In this document: positions 24,028 to 35,402 of the stretch, in pieces
Layout of the letters: every line of letters begins with the position of its first letter
Numbering within the stretch: the stretch's first letter is position 1
Origin: Pristionchus mayeri
Taxonomy: Eukaryota; Nematoda; Chromadorea; Rhabditida; Neodiplogasteridae
Assembly: GCA_036245805.1 (NCBI GenBank)
Contig: BTRK01000002.1
Coordinates: 31,168,661 to 31,232,660, forward strand
Direction of reading: 5' to 3'
DNA length: 64,000 nt
Program-made: the position numbers and the translations under genes
Notes under the pieces: generated by a model
The model's input: the letters and a program-made list of their open reading frames with translations, nothing else
The model's database searches: none
What the model was told of the DNA's origin: nothing

Positions 24028-24438
24028 ATGCCATGCACAACATATTGAAGGGGAATTCGTGACACATCCCGACCGTAACAGTATAATAATAATAATTTAT
24101 CTACGCCCGAGGCGCGACGATACCATGAAAAAGCATAAGTAATTAATGATTGCAGGTGGGAGGCCTCTCCTGAGTCATTGAAGATGATAAAGGTCAGCGA
24201 TTATGGGGTGTTTTCATTGAGTAACATGTGTCCTTAACGTAATATGTGTTTTAGCGTAAAGTGTAACTCAAACAATATAATTAGGGCGATATCGGTTTGC
24301 AGGAACGAAAAATGCGCAAATATATGCATAGATGGCAAGCATGCATGTCTTCAACACATTCTTCTTAGAATCGTAAAAACAACATTTTTTTTCTAGTGGC
24401 AACTGCTCACACTGATAAATTAATTTATCGTGCACCAT

Positions 24439-25026
24439 TCAATCAGCAAGATGATATTCATTCCATATTATCATATAATTTTCTCTTGTCGACGGGGCAT
24501 GCATGGATAATGAATCATGATCAAACCCCAGATCCCCTTGGCATTCTTCATTAATTAAACCCTTTTCTGCCACCAATAATGCATATATTATGTTCGAAAT
24601 GCGAACTGTTGTATTACCAAATGTCAACAGTTGAGGAAATAATTCACATCTGTAAAGAACCATGCCTGCTAGAATTTGAGGAGCCTTTTCGTTATGCTGA
24701 AAGGGTCTATAAAAGTGGTGATTGCTATTTACGTAGTTGCGTGAGATCTGTCTTTCGTCGCCACTCATGTTGTCTCGATTAATGGCATCGGCTTGATTGA
24801 CCGTCGAGTAGTACGCATGGAGGAGAGTGAAAAACTCGGCTCTTTTCTCGGCTGTGAATGCAAGTCTTCTTGCACATCGATCAAGACAGGCGAATATAGA
24901 CGATCGAAGTGAAATGATGTCTACAAAAATTGTATTCGCATAGGTCGCCTTAGTGAAGGCGAAGCAACGTGACAATGCAAATTGCTTTCAAGAGTGCACA
25001 AATAGTCTACTAACCTCTTTGTCCAT
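24439..25026 (-). CDS. Orphan-family protein, copy H (start region uncertain)
   Basis: Exon 2 is open from the acceptor to the stop at 24439: DIISLRSSIFACLDRC, RAEFFTLLHAYYST, RDNMSGDERQISRNYV, PQILAGMVLYRCELFPQLL, LSMHAPSTRE and terminal NEYHLAD. Exon 1 (25015-25026, ATG GAC AAA GAG before GTTAGT) is 12 nt, one short of the family's 13, so the usual acceptor at 24920 gives the wrong phase. An upstream acceptor, CACTAAG before GCGACC (exon to 24948), restores the frame and gives about 173 residues. Either this alternative is used or the copy has just lost its start. Confidence 0.6.
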
Positions 25027-25122
25027 TGGATGATGCAAAATTTAGGAGTACGATGATGCTTATTTGGTGTCCAAATGTTATTCAGTAATAAAGAGCAAAT
25101 GTATTTGATTTGGAATATGATT

Positions 25123-25159
25123 TAGAGAAGTCGGCGTGCTTTTTACACCCAGTGCACCA
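25123..25159 (-). promoter_or_regulatory. Orphan-family shared upstream block, copy H
   Basis: Minus-strand reading TGGTGCACTGGGTGTAAAAA, then GCACGCCGACTTCTCTA, 97 nt upstream of exon 1. Confidence 0.5.
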
Positions 25160-26064
25160 TTTCATGCACCATCTTCATGCCCGGCATTTAGTAAACATCA
25201 TAATATGTGTTTTCATGTGCCAGCGCAAGAATTTAAAAATCGTACCCGTTTTTCGAATGTTTCGCTGGGGAACAACGAAAACTCGATATCAATAGCAGCA
25301 TACAAATGCTTTTGATATCAATGATCATAAACCGTTCAGAGAACGATAAGATCGTATCAGTCCTTCGCCTGCGTGTACAATTTCTGAAGTGGGTTTCATC
25401 TCCTCACCTCCACTACTTCATGTATAATCAAATTGCGTGTATTGTGAATCCACTCGTTTGCTAACCTCAAATAAGTCATAAATTCGCATAGTCTTGAGAA
25501 TTGGAGAAAACGTAATCTTGTGGAAGAATTATTTTTTCAATACTTAAAAAAATTAATTGCGTGTTTTAAAACTTGTTTTCGATAGTCCTAAAGAGGTACA
25601 TGCTTCATTCGAAAAGTATATCACAATATCACAAAAAATAAAATATCATAAAATATCACAAACTCCAAAATTGCACAATAGCAATGTAATCGGTTGTTAT
25701 TCAGTAATTGGCAAGGAATGTAGTGTGATAAGAACATATTACTACAAAACGAGTGATAATATCTGACTTTATGCCATTACTTTGCAATTGGTTCTTCAAT
25801 TTAGTTAAGATTTCTTTGAACAAATCCTTCATGATTGCATTTCCTTTTCATCTTTTGAATTTCCGTCTCGTATTGTGATCTATCGTCTCGTATTGTGAGC
25901 ATTATGTGTTCTAAAGTAGCGAATATTAATTTCGCCCATCTTATGCAACGCTTCAATCAAATTACTTTCCACTCGTCTAATAGAGTACAGTAACATACCA
26001 TATTCTATTCCTCTCTTGACTGATCCCAGTATCTTCTTTGTTTCATGAAAAATACTTTTTTCAG
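25160..26064. other. Divergent upstream region between orphan H and START4
   Basis: No gene is seen. A stretch at about 25674-25735 (TGTAATCGGTTGTTATTC, GGCAAGGAATGTA) resembles 29884-29943 upstream of START5, supporting common descent of the two divergent gene pairs. Confidence 0.55.
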
Positions 26065-28093
26065 ATGCAGATCTTAGCAGTATCGTTAATATTCGTTCAT
26101 TATGCTTACAAATACGGTAAATATTTATTCTTGACAGTCCTAGATCACGTGTACGTTCTTTTGAAATTTTGTATTCGTTCAATCATTTCACTATTTTTCC
26201 AGTAATGACGTCAACCTCAACCGCCTTCACCGCATACGGGATCACCGACAAGCTGAATCCAGAACACGAGAGGGTAAGCTTTCATGATCACGTCATGTAC
26301 ATATCATGATGAATATTATGTATGGATCTGGTATGTTTCGCAGATTACAATATTTACTTTCTAAAATACGCACTCCCGCTCCATACTACAGCTAGATATA
26401 CTATTTAAATCCGAACTTGCTATTTCAGTATGCACACGCTTACGAAACCGCTGCCCAAGTATTCACAGAAGCCGATGAGCTATTCGATGATCCTGATTTC
26501 AGTGCGAGAAGAGGATGGGAGAAGGTGTGTATATTGCGAATTATAATTCAATCAGTTGAAAATCACAAATACCATCCCCATACAACTGCAGGAAACCGAA
26601 ATGAACTCGGGTGATTTCCGTTTACAGCAAGTACAATGCCAATGGCAAGCTGGTCACAGTTTGGGCAAGTTTTTACTCAAAAAGATACAATAATTAAATA
26701 CAATAATTTGTCGTTGTTTGCATACGTTGAATCTTTTCAGACGGTTCTCTACTGTTCAGTGGACGACGCAATACATATTGCATGGAGGGTAATAAATTAA
26801 AATTTAGCATAAGTGCCCATCATCTGATCCGCAAGGTGCTAAATTAGAGGGAAATTTGGTCTAACACGATAAGATGTATGCGTCCGAGTACAACTGCGCC
26901 CGAAATGATCTATAATCACTACAACGATAGTCGTTTGAATGTTTGATTTGATAACGCGAGCAGAATGGGTACATTAGCGTACATTCGAAAATCGTCGAAA
27001 ATCGTGCTTGCAACTTGAATTTATAAATTAGGAAAAAAATAACATCGTCATACGATCAGCACATCGATCAGATTCCTACGTGGGATCCGAACACAAATTA
27101 TGCGAAAGTGCACGTGGCTCTCTCCAACTACACAGATATTGTAAAGGTATTTCATTGTACTGTTTATGAGTGTTTCCGCGTCGTCATGCTCACCCTCCGA
27201 TTTGAATCACTGTTCACATTTGATGGGCGATTTCATTTTCGGTTGCTAGAGAGCAGTGTTCTCCAGAGCGCCCAGTCTAGGAGACGGAGAGTACCTTTAT
27301 CTTTTTGAGATCTTTAGAAATGATGAGAAATTGCAGTACTGTAGCAACGGGTACTTTATAATTTCGGGTCGTGAACTGGTCGTGGCGAGAATGCACAGAC
27401 CTCTGCCTAAAGGTTCGAGTTCGCGTAATTTTGTTACATTTGAAATAGCGAAAATGGCATGATATTTTTCGTTTAAAAAAAATAGATTGCGATAGGCAAA
27501 CATATATTACATCGATGCAAGTCATACGCAAATAATCGATTTTTCCAGGCGGGTATCGAATTGGAATGCGCTCTATCACTCTTGATGAGATTCCGGAAGC
27601 AAAGGACATGGTTCGGTGAGGACCATCGTATTGAGGCTTCTTTTTCTTTGACGGGGAAAATGTGTTCATTTTGCACTGCCGTGGTATGATGAATGAATTC
27701 GAGCAGTCGAACCGTGCCCGTTACAACATCATGATATATTTCCAGAGCTCACGTGCATATTGGCGCTGTGCAATTCCGGCCCGATCCCAGTTATCCAGAA
27801 AATCGAACCATCTACGATTTCGTCACGCAAGTCGATCTGAATGGATTGATACCCAAGTTCTTAGTGAACACGGTGAGATTTCCAGAGATAATCATATTTT
27901 TCATATTTAAAAATCAATTATTTGAATCAACAATGCAAATAATTAACTTGAGATAATGCCGAGGATCGTGGCAAATGACGCGGAAGTCAGAGTGAATTAT
28001 TCCAAAAAATTCGCCAACAAGTCGCAGAGAAGAGTGCGGCACAGTGAGGGAAGGGATGCAGGCAGTGCTTTCAGTAATGCTTCCATTTTCTAA
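26065..28093 (+). pseudogene. START-domain gene copy 4, single frameshift in exon 4
   Basis: Exon 1 starts at TTTTTCAG|ATG (26065) and gives a hydrophobic leader MQILAVSLIFVHYAYKY. Exon 2 STAFTAYGITDKLNPEHER; exon 3 EADELFDDPDFSARRGWEK; later exons YCSNGYFIISGREL, GGYRIGMRSITLDE, VHIGAVQFRPDPSYPE, QVDLNGLIPKFLVN; last exon runs to TAA at 28093 with an extended tail. In exon 4 the expected VYSKYNANGKLVTV is one base out of phase after NSGDF. The exon 4 donor is GCAAGT, a GC-AG intron. All other exons are open, so this is either a very young pseudogene or an assembly error. Confidence 0.65.
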
Positions 28094-28143
28094 GTTTCTC
28101 ATGTCTGCTAATACGTTCATCTGAAAGATATGTTCACGATTTT

Positions 28144-28659
28144 GGTGACATATGCCAAACCGACATTTGCCAAACAAGTTGCAATTCGGCATTGGTACTT
28201 GGGAGTTGTTTCATTTTTACTAGTATGTGCTCCCCTACATTTGCCTAAATAAGTCTTGCTACCAGGCGATCATGAATTTTACACTTCAACAACGACCCTG
28301 GGGTCATGCTCCAAAATTAAGAATTTGAGTCGAAAATCATGGCTAGATAAATACCGAATGTCGTAACCAATTCATGTTCTAGTACCCCAGTAACTGCTAT
28401 ATTCCAGTAACATGGGTATCGATTGGTTACGGCATTCGGTATTTATCTAGCCATGATTTTCGACTCAAATTCTCAATTTTGGAGCATGACCCCAGGGTCG
28501 TTGATGAAGAGTAAAAATCATGATCGCCTGGTAACAAGACTTATATAGGCAAATATAGGGGAACACATACTGGTACAATGAAACAACTCCCAAGTATCAA
28601 TGCCGAATTGCAAGCAAACGGCAACTTGTTTGGGAAATGTCGGTTTGGCAAATGTCACC
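28144..28659. mobile_element. Foldback element, 516 bp, core shared with 38584-39136
   Basis: Arms about 28144-28390 and 28410-28659 are reverse complements, beginning GGTGACATATGCCAAACCGA. An inner segment, ACTTGGGAGTTGTTTCATT and following, is shared with the foldback at 38584-39136 although the outermost sequences differ. A run of about 10 C follows the right end. Confidence 0.85.
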
Positions 28660-28741
28660 CCCCCCCCCACGATTTTTGGTCCTAATAATGTATTTGACAT
28701 ATTCAATGGACTGATTTATAAATATTTAATGGACTGAGGTA

Positions 28742-28800
28742 TATTTATGACAAATCTCGGAGTGCGCGATCACTTAATGCACGTTGGCATATGACACAGA
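28742..28800 (-). promoter_or_regulatory. Orphan copy of the shared upstream block
   Basis: GCACTCCGAGATTTGTCA on the minus strand is identical to the second half of the copy G block. No orphan-family gene lies at the expected distance downstream (START4 lies there), so it looks like the remains of a lost copy. Confidence 0.4.
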
Positions 28801-28897
28801 ATAGTGACCGGCTAGTGATACTTCTCGTGACTAGGTAGCGTTCCTCATGTACAATTATGCACAAAATTAGATGTATTTTTAAAATTGTTTATCGCTT

Positions 28898-29476
28898 TCA
28901 GTCAGCAAGATGATATTCATTCAAAATTGTCGTTAAATCGGCTTTTTTCCACGGTGCATACATTAATAATAGTGGATCGCGATCAAAGCCAAGATCACAA
29001 TCTTGAAAAATGCAACAGTTTTCAGTTAATACTTGATTTTGAAACATGTCGTACGTGGGAATTTCTCGAGAACTGTCAACAAATTCAATTAATTGAGGCA
29101 ATAGTTCGCATCTATAAAGAACCATTCCTTCTAGAACTTGAGCAGCTTGTTCCGGAGAACTGAAGGGCCTATAGAACTTATGAATACTGTTCATATAATT
29201 GCGAGCAATCTGTTTCTCGTCGCTACTCATGTTTTCGATATTGATAGCTGCCTCTTGATTGACTTGCGTGTAGTATGCATGGAGAAGAATGAAGAACTCC
29301 GCTTCTTCCTTGTTCGAAATTCGACTTCTGATCAAGATAGGTGAATATGATCGAAGATGCAATAAATCTGTAAAAATTGGTGATATTTGCAAGTTTTTAT
29401 GCTGCATCGTACAACATGGATACTATATGATAATTTGCAAACGAGGGTAAATTATTTACAAACCTTCATGAGACAT
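28898..29476 (-). CDS. Orphan-family protein, copy I (intact, 160 aa)
   Basis: Exon 1 29464-29476 (ATG TCT CAT GAA G before GTTTGT), exon 2 29367-28898; total 161 codons including the stop. Family marks: DLLHLRSYSPIL, EAEFFILLHAYYTQV, IENMSSDEKQIARNY, QVLEGMVLYRCELLPQLI, LLLMYAPWKKAD, terminal NEYHLAD. It is closest to copy H in the middle and C-terminal parts. It forms a head-to-head pair with START5 (start codons 693 bp apart). Confidence 0.75.
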
Positions 29477-29550
29477 TATTTTACGTTTTGCTAGTTGAAA
29501 TATTATGCCGGAAATATCCGCCCAGAAATTCAAATATAATACTGATTTTG

Positions 29551-29585
29551 CAAAAGTAGTCAAATGTCTCACACTCAGCGCACCA
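29551..29585 (-). promoter_or_regulatory. Orphan-family shared upstream block, copy I
   Basis: Minus-strand reading TGGTGCGCTGAGTGTGAGAC, then ATTTGACTACTTTTG, 75 nt upstream of the copy I ATG. Confidence 0.5.
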
Positions 29586-30168
29586 AATCTCGCACCAATT
29601 GCGCGACCGGCAATTAGTAAGATCGTACTTTAATATTTATTGTTCATTTTCTATCGCTAAAACTTTTAATTTTATTCAAACTTTGATATACTGATCTAAA
29701 TTTCGCGAATGTAAATGTAATATTACGTAGCAAATTATGATGAGTCCATTCTGAAAGGCATGGATACTCGCTTCTGATAGAGGCATGCATGACAACTCTC
29801 AAGATTGTATTTCTTCTCATTCCTAGCAAACGACCGATGGCCTCCATAGCCATTTCGATATTATCAAGTGCACAAAAATTCCTGTCAACAGTGTAATCGC
29901 TTGTTATTCTGCGATGTGTAAGGAATGTACCAAAATTTGAGCATTAGACCACCAAACGACTGGCAATAGCTGACTCAACGGTAGTTTCTTGACACACATT
30001 ACGATTTGTATTTGGACTCTTTGACTACATTCCTCCAGATGTCCTTCTTGATGATGGATTTATACGCTCCTTTATCGTGTGTTGATCAGATGTACTATAG
30101 GGAACCGAGAATTTGCAATTCCTTGTCCACTTTATCAAACGAGTAGATTCGTCTACACGTATTTGCAG

Positions 30169-32060
30169 ATGCTGATTGTAGCATCATCGTACATCTTCGT
30201 TCGCTTTATGATCACCGAAGGTAATAATTTCTTGATGATTATGCCATACTGCTCAATTCGTATACTCTATTAATTTATGATGTTCTTTCGTCGCAGTAAT
30301 GGCCTCCAGCTCTACCGCGTTCACTGCATACGGTATCACCGACAGGCTAAAGCCTGAACATGAGAAGGTAAACACAAATACTATGGCTCATTTCTGCACG
30401 TTTCTACAATTGGCTCTTTATTTGTACAAACTATTCCGCCATTTTTCAATTTCAGTATGTAGAAGCTTTCCAAACTGCTGCCCAGGCGTTCACTGAGGCA
30501 GATGAGCTTTTCGACGATCGAGATTTTATCGCGAAAAGAGGATGGAAGAAGGTAAGCGATTGACTGTTTCAGTGCAAATCACCCTTCGCCTTCAGGAAAC
30601 CGAAATGAATACTGGCGAAGCCGTCTACAGCAAGAACACTCCGAACGGCAAGATGGCCACGGTTTCCGTCTGTTTTGATACTGCGATTTGCACAAAAATG
30701 AAATTTTTGCGTGTTTTTTTTTGATAAATTGATTCATTGCAGACAGTTCTCGAATGTCCTGTGGACGTCGCAATCAATGTCGCCTATGGGGTAAGTAACT
30801 TTAAAAAAAAAATGTTGTCTAGAGTTATAAATTCGGGTGATCGCACCTTCATTCAACTCGTTCTCTTATGGGCCCTTTTATGGTCCAGTCTCTAGGTTCC
30901 CCGACTAGTCTGTTAGAACAAGAGTTTGAGACATGATGAGAATAGCCTCTCCGAGTTTTGTGATATAACCGAGTTATTAGTCATGATTTGACCGTCGGTT
31001 GAAGGGCATCTGGAAATGTGCCCTTACCCGATAAGGATGATAGCAGGGGCAATGCGAAAAGAGTGACCAGTCGCGCAGGTAAATCACGCGCAAAATGAGC
31101 ACAACTTTGCATGTGAAATTGATATGATAGGTGAAAATGCAAGAGAAAATCTTAAGTTGCAAATAGAATACTCGTAGGATATCGAGTCGATGCCCGAGTG
31201 GGATCCAAACATCAACTATGCGAAGATTGATGTGAAGTTCACCAACTACTCTGACATCGTCAGGGTACGATTATCATCTCAAACGAATCGATATTATTGT
31301 GATCTTTTCTTTGGCAGACCTTGAGAAGACGCAAAAACGAGGAAAGTAAAACTAATTGAGACATACTTTTGTTCAGTATCACAGCAACGGCTACTTCATA
31401 GTCTCGGGCCGAGAACTAGTCACGGCAAGAATGTATCGGCCATTACCTAACGGTTTGTGCTGTTCGAGTGGTCATGCGAATGTTGTCTTGACACCTATAA
31501 TATTCGTTCCTTTCTATTCAATGGGAGTGAACACGACAATATAAACACACTACTTCGAACACACATTTCCAACACACTCAATCCAGGTGGATATCTTCTT
31601 GCAATGAGATCCGTCAATGTTGATGATATTCCCGAAGCAAAGGACTTCGTTCGGTGAGATTCCTTGGGATGCGTATTTGAGGGGGTATCTGGATTCCCTA
31701 GGGCGAGAAACCAGATACTGCGAACATAATTTACCGTGATTGCAATCCCACTCCACTCCACATATCTTATAGTTTCGGTTGCAGTGGCCTCATCCATCTG
31801 GCAGCAGTTAAGTTTCGGCCAGATCCAAGTGCTCCCGAGAATCGAACCCTCTACGACTTTGTGACGCAACTCGATCTGAAGGGAATGATTCCCAAGTTCA
31901 TAGTGAACACGGTCAGCAATCCTGTGCATAGTATCATTGTTGCTTATAGTCATGAATGTGGGATTTTAAAAAATCTTTTCAGATAGTGCCGAGGGTCGTG
32001 GTGATGGACACGGAGGTGCGAGTGAAGCACTTCAAGGAGATCGCAACCTCGATGCATTGA
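30169..32060 (+). CDS. START-domain lipid-binding protein, copy 5 (intact, 257 aa)
   Basis: Ten exons: 30169-30220, 30297-30367, 30456-30551, 30596-30667, 30743-30790, 31178-31264, 31377-31452, 31587-31653, 31785-31911, 31983-32060. They total 774 nt and keep one frame. The start abuts an acceptor (TTTGCAG|ATG). Residues 1-17 form a hydrophobic leader (MLIVASSYIFVRFM); then AYGITDRLKPEHEK, EADELFDDRDF, CPVDVAINVAYG, PEWDPNINYAK, SGRELVTARMYRPLPNGG, MRSVNVDDIPEAKDFVR and QLDLKGMIPKFIVN. The last blocks match the START helix-grip fold, which holds one lipid or sterol. A leader suggests secretion or ER entry; whether it is cleaved is inference. Confidence 0.8.
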
Positions 32061-32085
32061 GAAGAGTTAAAAATGTAGTTTACTA

Positions 32086-33002
32086 TTAGGTTGTTGCAAA
32101 AGTCTTGCGGTTTTTTTTTATATTTTGCCTTCCATCCTTTCAGTTTGACTGATGAACTTCCGAATATTGATTACTATTGAGGCCTTGTATACTCTTTCAT
32201 ATGCGCGCCCTATCAGCATTGCCCAATCGGGGAGGGAAGAACAGGACAATGTTAAAATCGCGAAAATTTATCCATCGAAAACGACACATTTCTCAATATT
32301 CTGTTTCCTCTGAAGCATGAATGCTCAATTCCTTGTGGTTTTATGAAGCTCCGATCTTCACCCTATACATACTTTTTCTCATGGATGATGTAAGCTACAT
32401 ACTTTCGAGGGATGCATTAAATTGTACATGACTACATTTTGCATTTTTATGTTGATTTCGCATCTTTTTGAAAAATAAGAAATTCAAATTTTCTGAAACG
32501 TTTTCTGAAAAAGGTGCAGGCGCCAATATTTTTTTCTGGGAGTAAAGCCTCTTGGTGGGTGAATATAGCGCACTCATAGTGGAGCCTATATGATTGGTCT
32601 TCGATGCAAAAAATCTGAACAAGTTTCATGTAACCAGAATCGACTGCATATTTTCAATATCATGTAATTCAGTCCAATCTTAATCGAGACACAGTTGAAA
32701 CATATTTTCTGAAAGGGTATACGCAATACTTCCCATACATTAGTGGGTAGGTTTCGTGAATTTTGCCAGCAAATATCCAGTAAAATACATTTAATGCAAA
32801 ATTTTGAGAATCAATTGCAACTGTGTTCATCATAATTTATTGCGTTGATCGCGATATCGGATTGATTGAAATGTATGCATGTAAATTTCAAGCATACCTC
32901 TAAACACTGTTATGTTTGTTAGTCATTGTGATTTGTGACAAAAGAATTATGATAGTTCAAAGTACGGACACAAAAAACCGCAAGACTTTTGCAACAACCT
33001 AA
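32086..33002. mobile_element. Mariner-like element, 917 bp, non-autonomous
   Basis: Ends TTAGGTTGTTGCAAAAGTCT and its complement (AGACTTTTGCAACAACCTAA), TA on both sides. It begins 25 bp after the START5 stop codon, so it probably supplies the 3' UTR. No transposase frame. Confidence 0.85.
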
Positions 33003-33090
33003 TACATTACACCTCCAGTTCAACGTTTCTGCTGCTTCGATTTACTATGTTACGGGGGAGCGAGTTAAGAGAGTCCCAAGACGAACACCT

Positions 33091-33502
33091 ATCCACCTTC
33101 CGTGGGAAGGTGGCGTATCCTGGCTTTGCAAGCAAAGTCAACAGCTGGGTGAATTTTGGCAAAATATCAATTCAATAAAAATATTGAGATCCTATTACAC
33201 AAAACAAGCAGTTCAATAAAAGTCCCGGGATCAACAGCCAAAATTCGCTCACTATTTTTTAAAAATGTCACTAAGAAATCTGAATATATTCCTTTTTTTA
33301 AAATTCTTATTATAATATTGTAATTGGGATTGTCAAAAATAGTGAGCGAATTTTGGCTGTTGATCCCGGGACTTTTATTGAACTGCTTGTTTTGTGTAAT
33401 AGGATCTCACTACTTTTATTGAATTGATATTTTGCCAAAATTCACCCAGCTGTTGACTTTGCTTGCAAAGCCAGGGTACGCCACCTTCCCACGGAAGGTG
33501 GA
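33091..33502. mobile_element. Foldback element, 412 bp, palindromic termini
   Basis: Arms about 33091-33262 and 33328-33502 are reverse complements. Each end is itself a short palindrome, CCACCTTCCGTGGGAAGGTGG-like. No coding content. Confidence 0.85.
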
Positions 33503-35402
33503 TCTCTTATTGGCGCGGAGCGATTAATTTGTTTTGGTGATTAGCGTTTTCTACTTAGTGCATTGAATAGATATTGAGAGGAATCTCTAATTGATACATA
33601 TTTTCCCTTGTAGGCAATTTCAGAACTGCCTCAGATGGGGAGCTTTCAATTACCTCCTCCTCCCTTTCCACACCCAGAGGGAACAAATCAGAAAGTGCCC
33701 GTTCGACCCCAACAAATAATGCCGTCATGGGTAATTTAGAACGCTGATTTCAAATATAGTACTTGTTTTGCCCTAGCTTCAACTTTGTATCTTGTTCCCG
33801 ACGGCTTTTGACAACTTGAGATGACTCGTGTTGTTTACGACCTGTGACCTGGCCGAGAGGGGCGCGAGGGAGGGAGAGAGAAGGAAGAGGAAGAGGGATA
33901 AATTCGCGCGGGAAAATGTTTGAAACACGTCAGCACCTACAGATGGAAACCATTCTTTTCGAAATTATGCTCATTCGATTCGCCGTATCAATATTAGTCT
34001 ACAGTAGGCCGGTAGGAACTTGGATTTTCGATTGAGAGCTTGGATAGCCGAAAATGTGGCCGAGCTGCCACAAGGCTCAAATTTTCGAACTTTGGAGATC
34101 TTTTTCGCACCTTTGCAGACGGAATTTTACAATTCTGAAAAGTCTCTAGGCGGGCAACCGACTACGCTCTATCGAATGAGCTATAGCACGTTTCTCTACG
34201 ATGCTCGCGGACTGCTTAGCAGTTATTCTCCCCATAGATTGTCCCCTTATTAGGTCGCATGCCGTCTGCTTTCTATCTGTGTACGCTACAACACCGTTCG
34301 TCCGACATCTGATTGTTGTCGACGATTTCCCTTGGATTATTCTAGAGAATATTCTTGATAAACTGTGAATTATGATGTCGTCTTTCGTTTAAAATGTTCA
34401 AAGAAAACTGGTCATGTCATTCCTACAAACCTTTGACTAATTTGAAATGTGCTAGTATGCTTGGGATGTTAGAGCTAGATACTACGCTTTTTAAATTGCT
34501 ACGGGCTGATGAATCGCCTACGCTATGCTGTATCTAATTATTCGTGTGCGCTTCAAAGGAGTGAGCGCAGCATACACGTTCTTTGAAGATCCGATAATTG
34601 GTGACTCAGACTTGCCTCTTGAATTGATACGATGAAGGGTCGTAAAGGAGGAATTTCCGCAAAACAATTTTGTGAGACGATGCATTACTTTTGTCGTCTC
34701 TGATTCATGACGAAATGCTCAAAATCAGCCAGCTTTGGAAAGAAATTCACATTTCGAGATTCTATATTTCGAGATTCTTTTGGTTCTTCATTATCTCAAA
34801 CGAGGGCTGCCAGTTTGCGTTCAAGTTTATTGCAGTGCGCAATTTTGATAATCGGATTATATTGTGTATTCCATTTATACAATTCGTATGCGAAAGTATA
34901 CATTTACATCAAGTATCACCCTTATTAATTATGTTTTGCGAATTGTCTCGTTAAGTTGTGAAACTAGCTTTCTCACACAAAATCATGTCTAACTACCGTA
35001 GCTCACACTTCCCCATTTCCTTTTTGCACTCGATTTTCACACAATTCTTGCCTTCCAATCACCAGATTCACACGATATAGGTAGATAAATCTTTCCTGTC
35101 ACCTGATCGAGATCCTTATCTCATTATCTCCTCATCTTCCGCTTACTGACCACGAGTCTCGCATGACTGAACTCGGCTAGTGTCACGAGATACAGTTGGG
35201 TTGCGGATCCATGGTAGAGATCCCTGCCTATCTCATTAATTTATGTATCTGCGCATCAATGACCATCAGGCGCGGCCTAGCCATTGCTCTGCATGACTGA
35301 GTCCAACTACTGAGACGAGATTTAGATCGCGCAATTCCCGCGCCAACATCGCTACGATCTCGAAGAATAATAAGATATCGTCATTTTGTTCCACAGCCAA
35401 GT
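33503..35402. other. Intergenic, no gene recognised
   Basis: A few open frames (for example 34691-34954) show no family motif, no convincing exon structure and unremarkable composition. They are not called. Confidence 0.5.
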
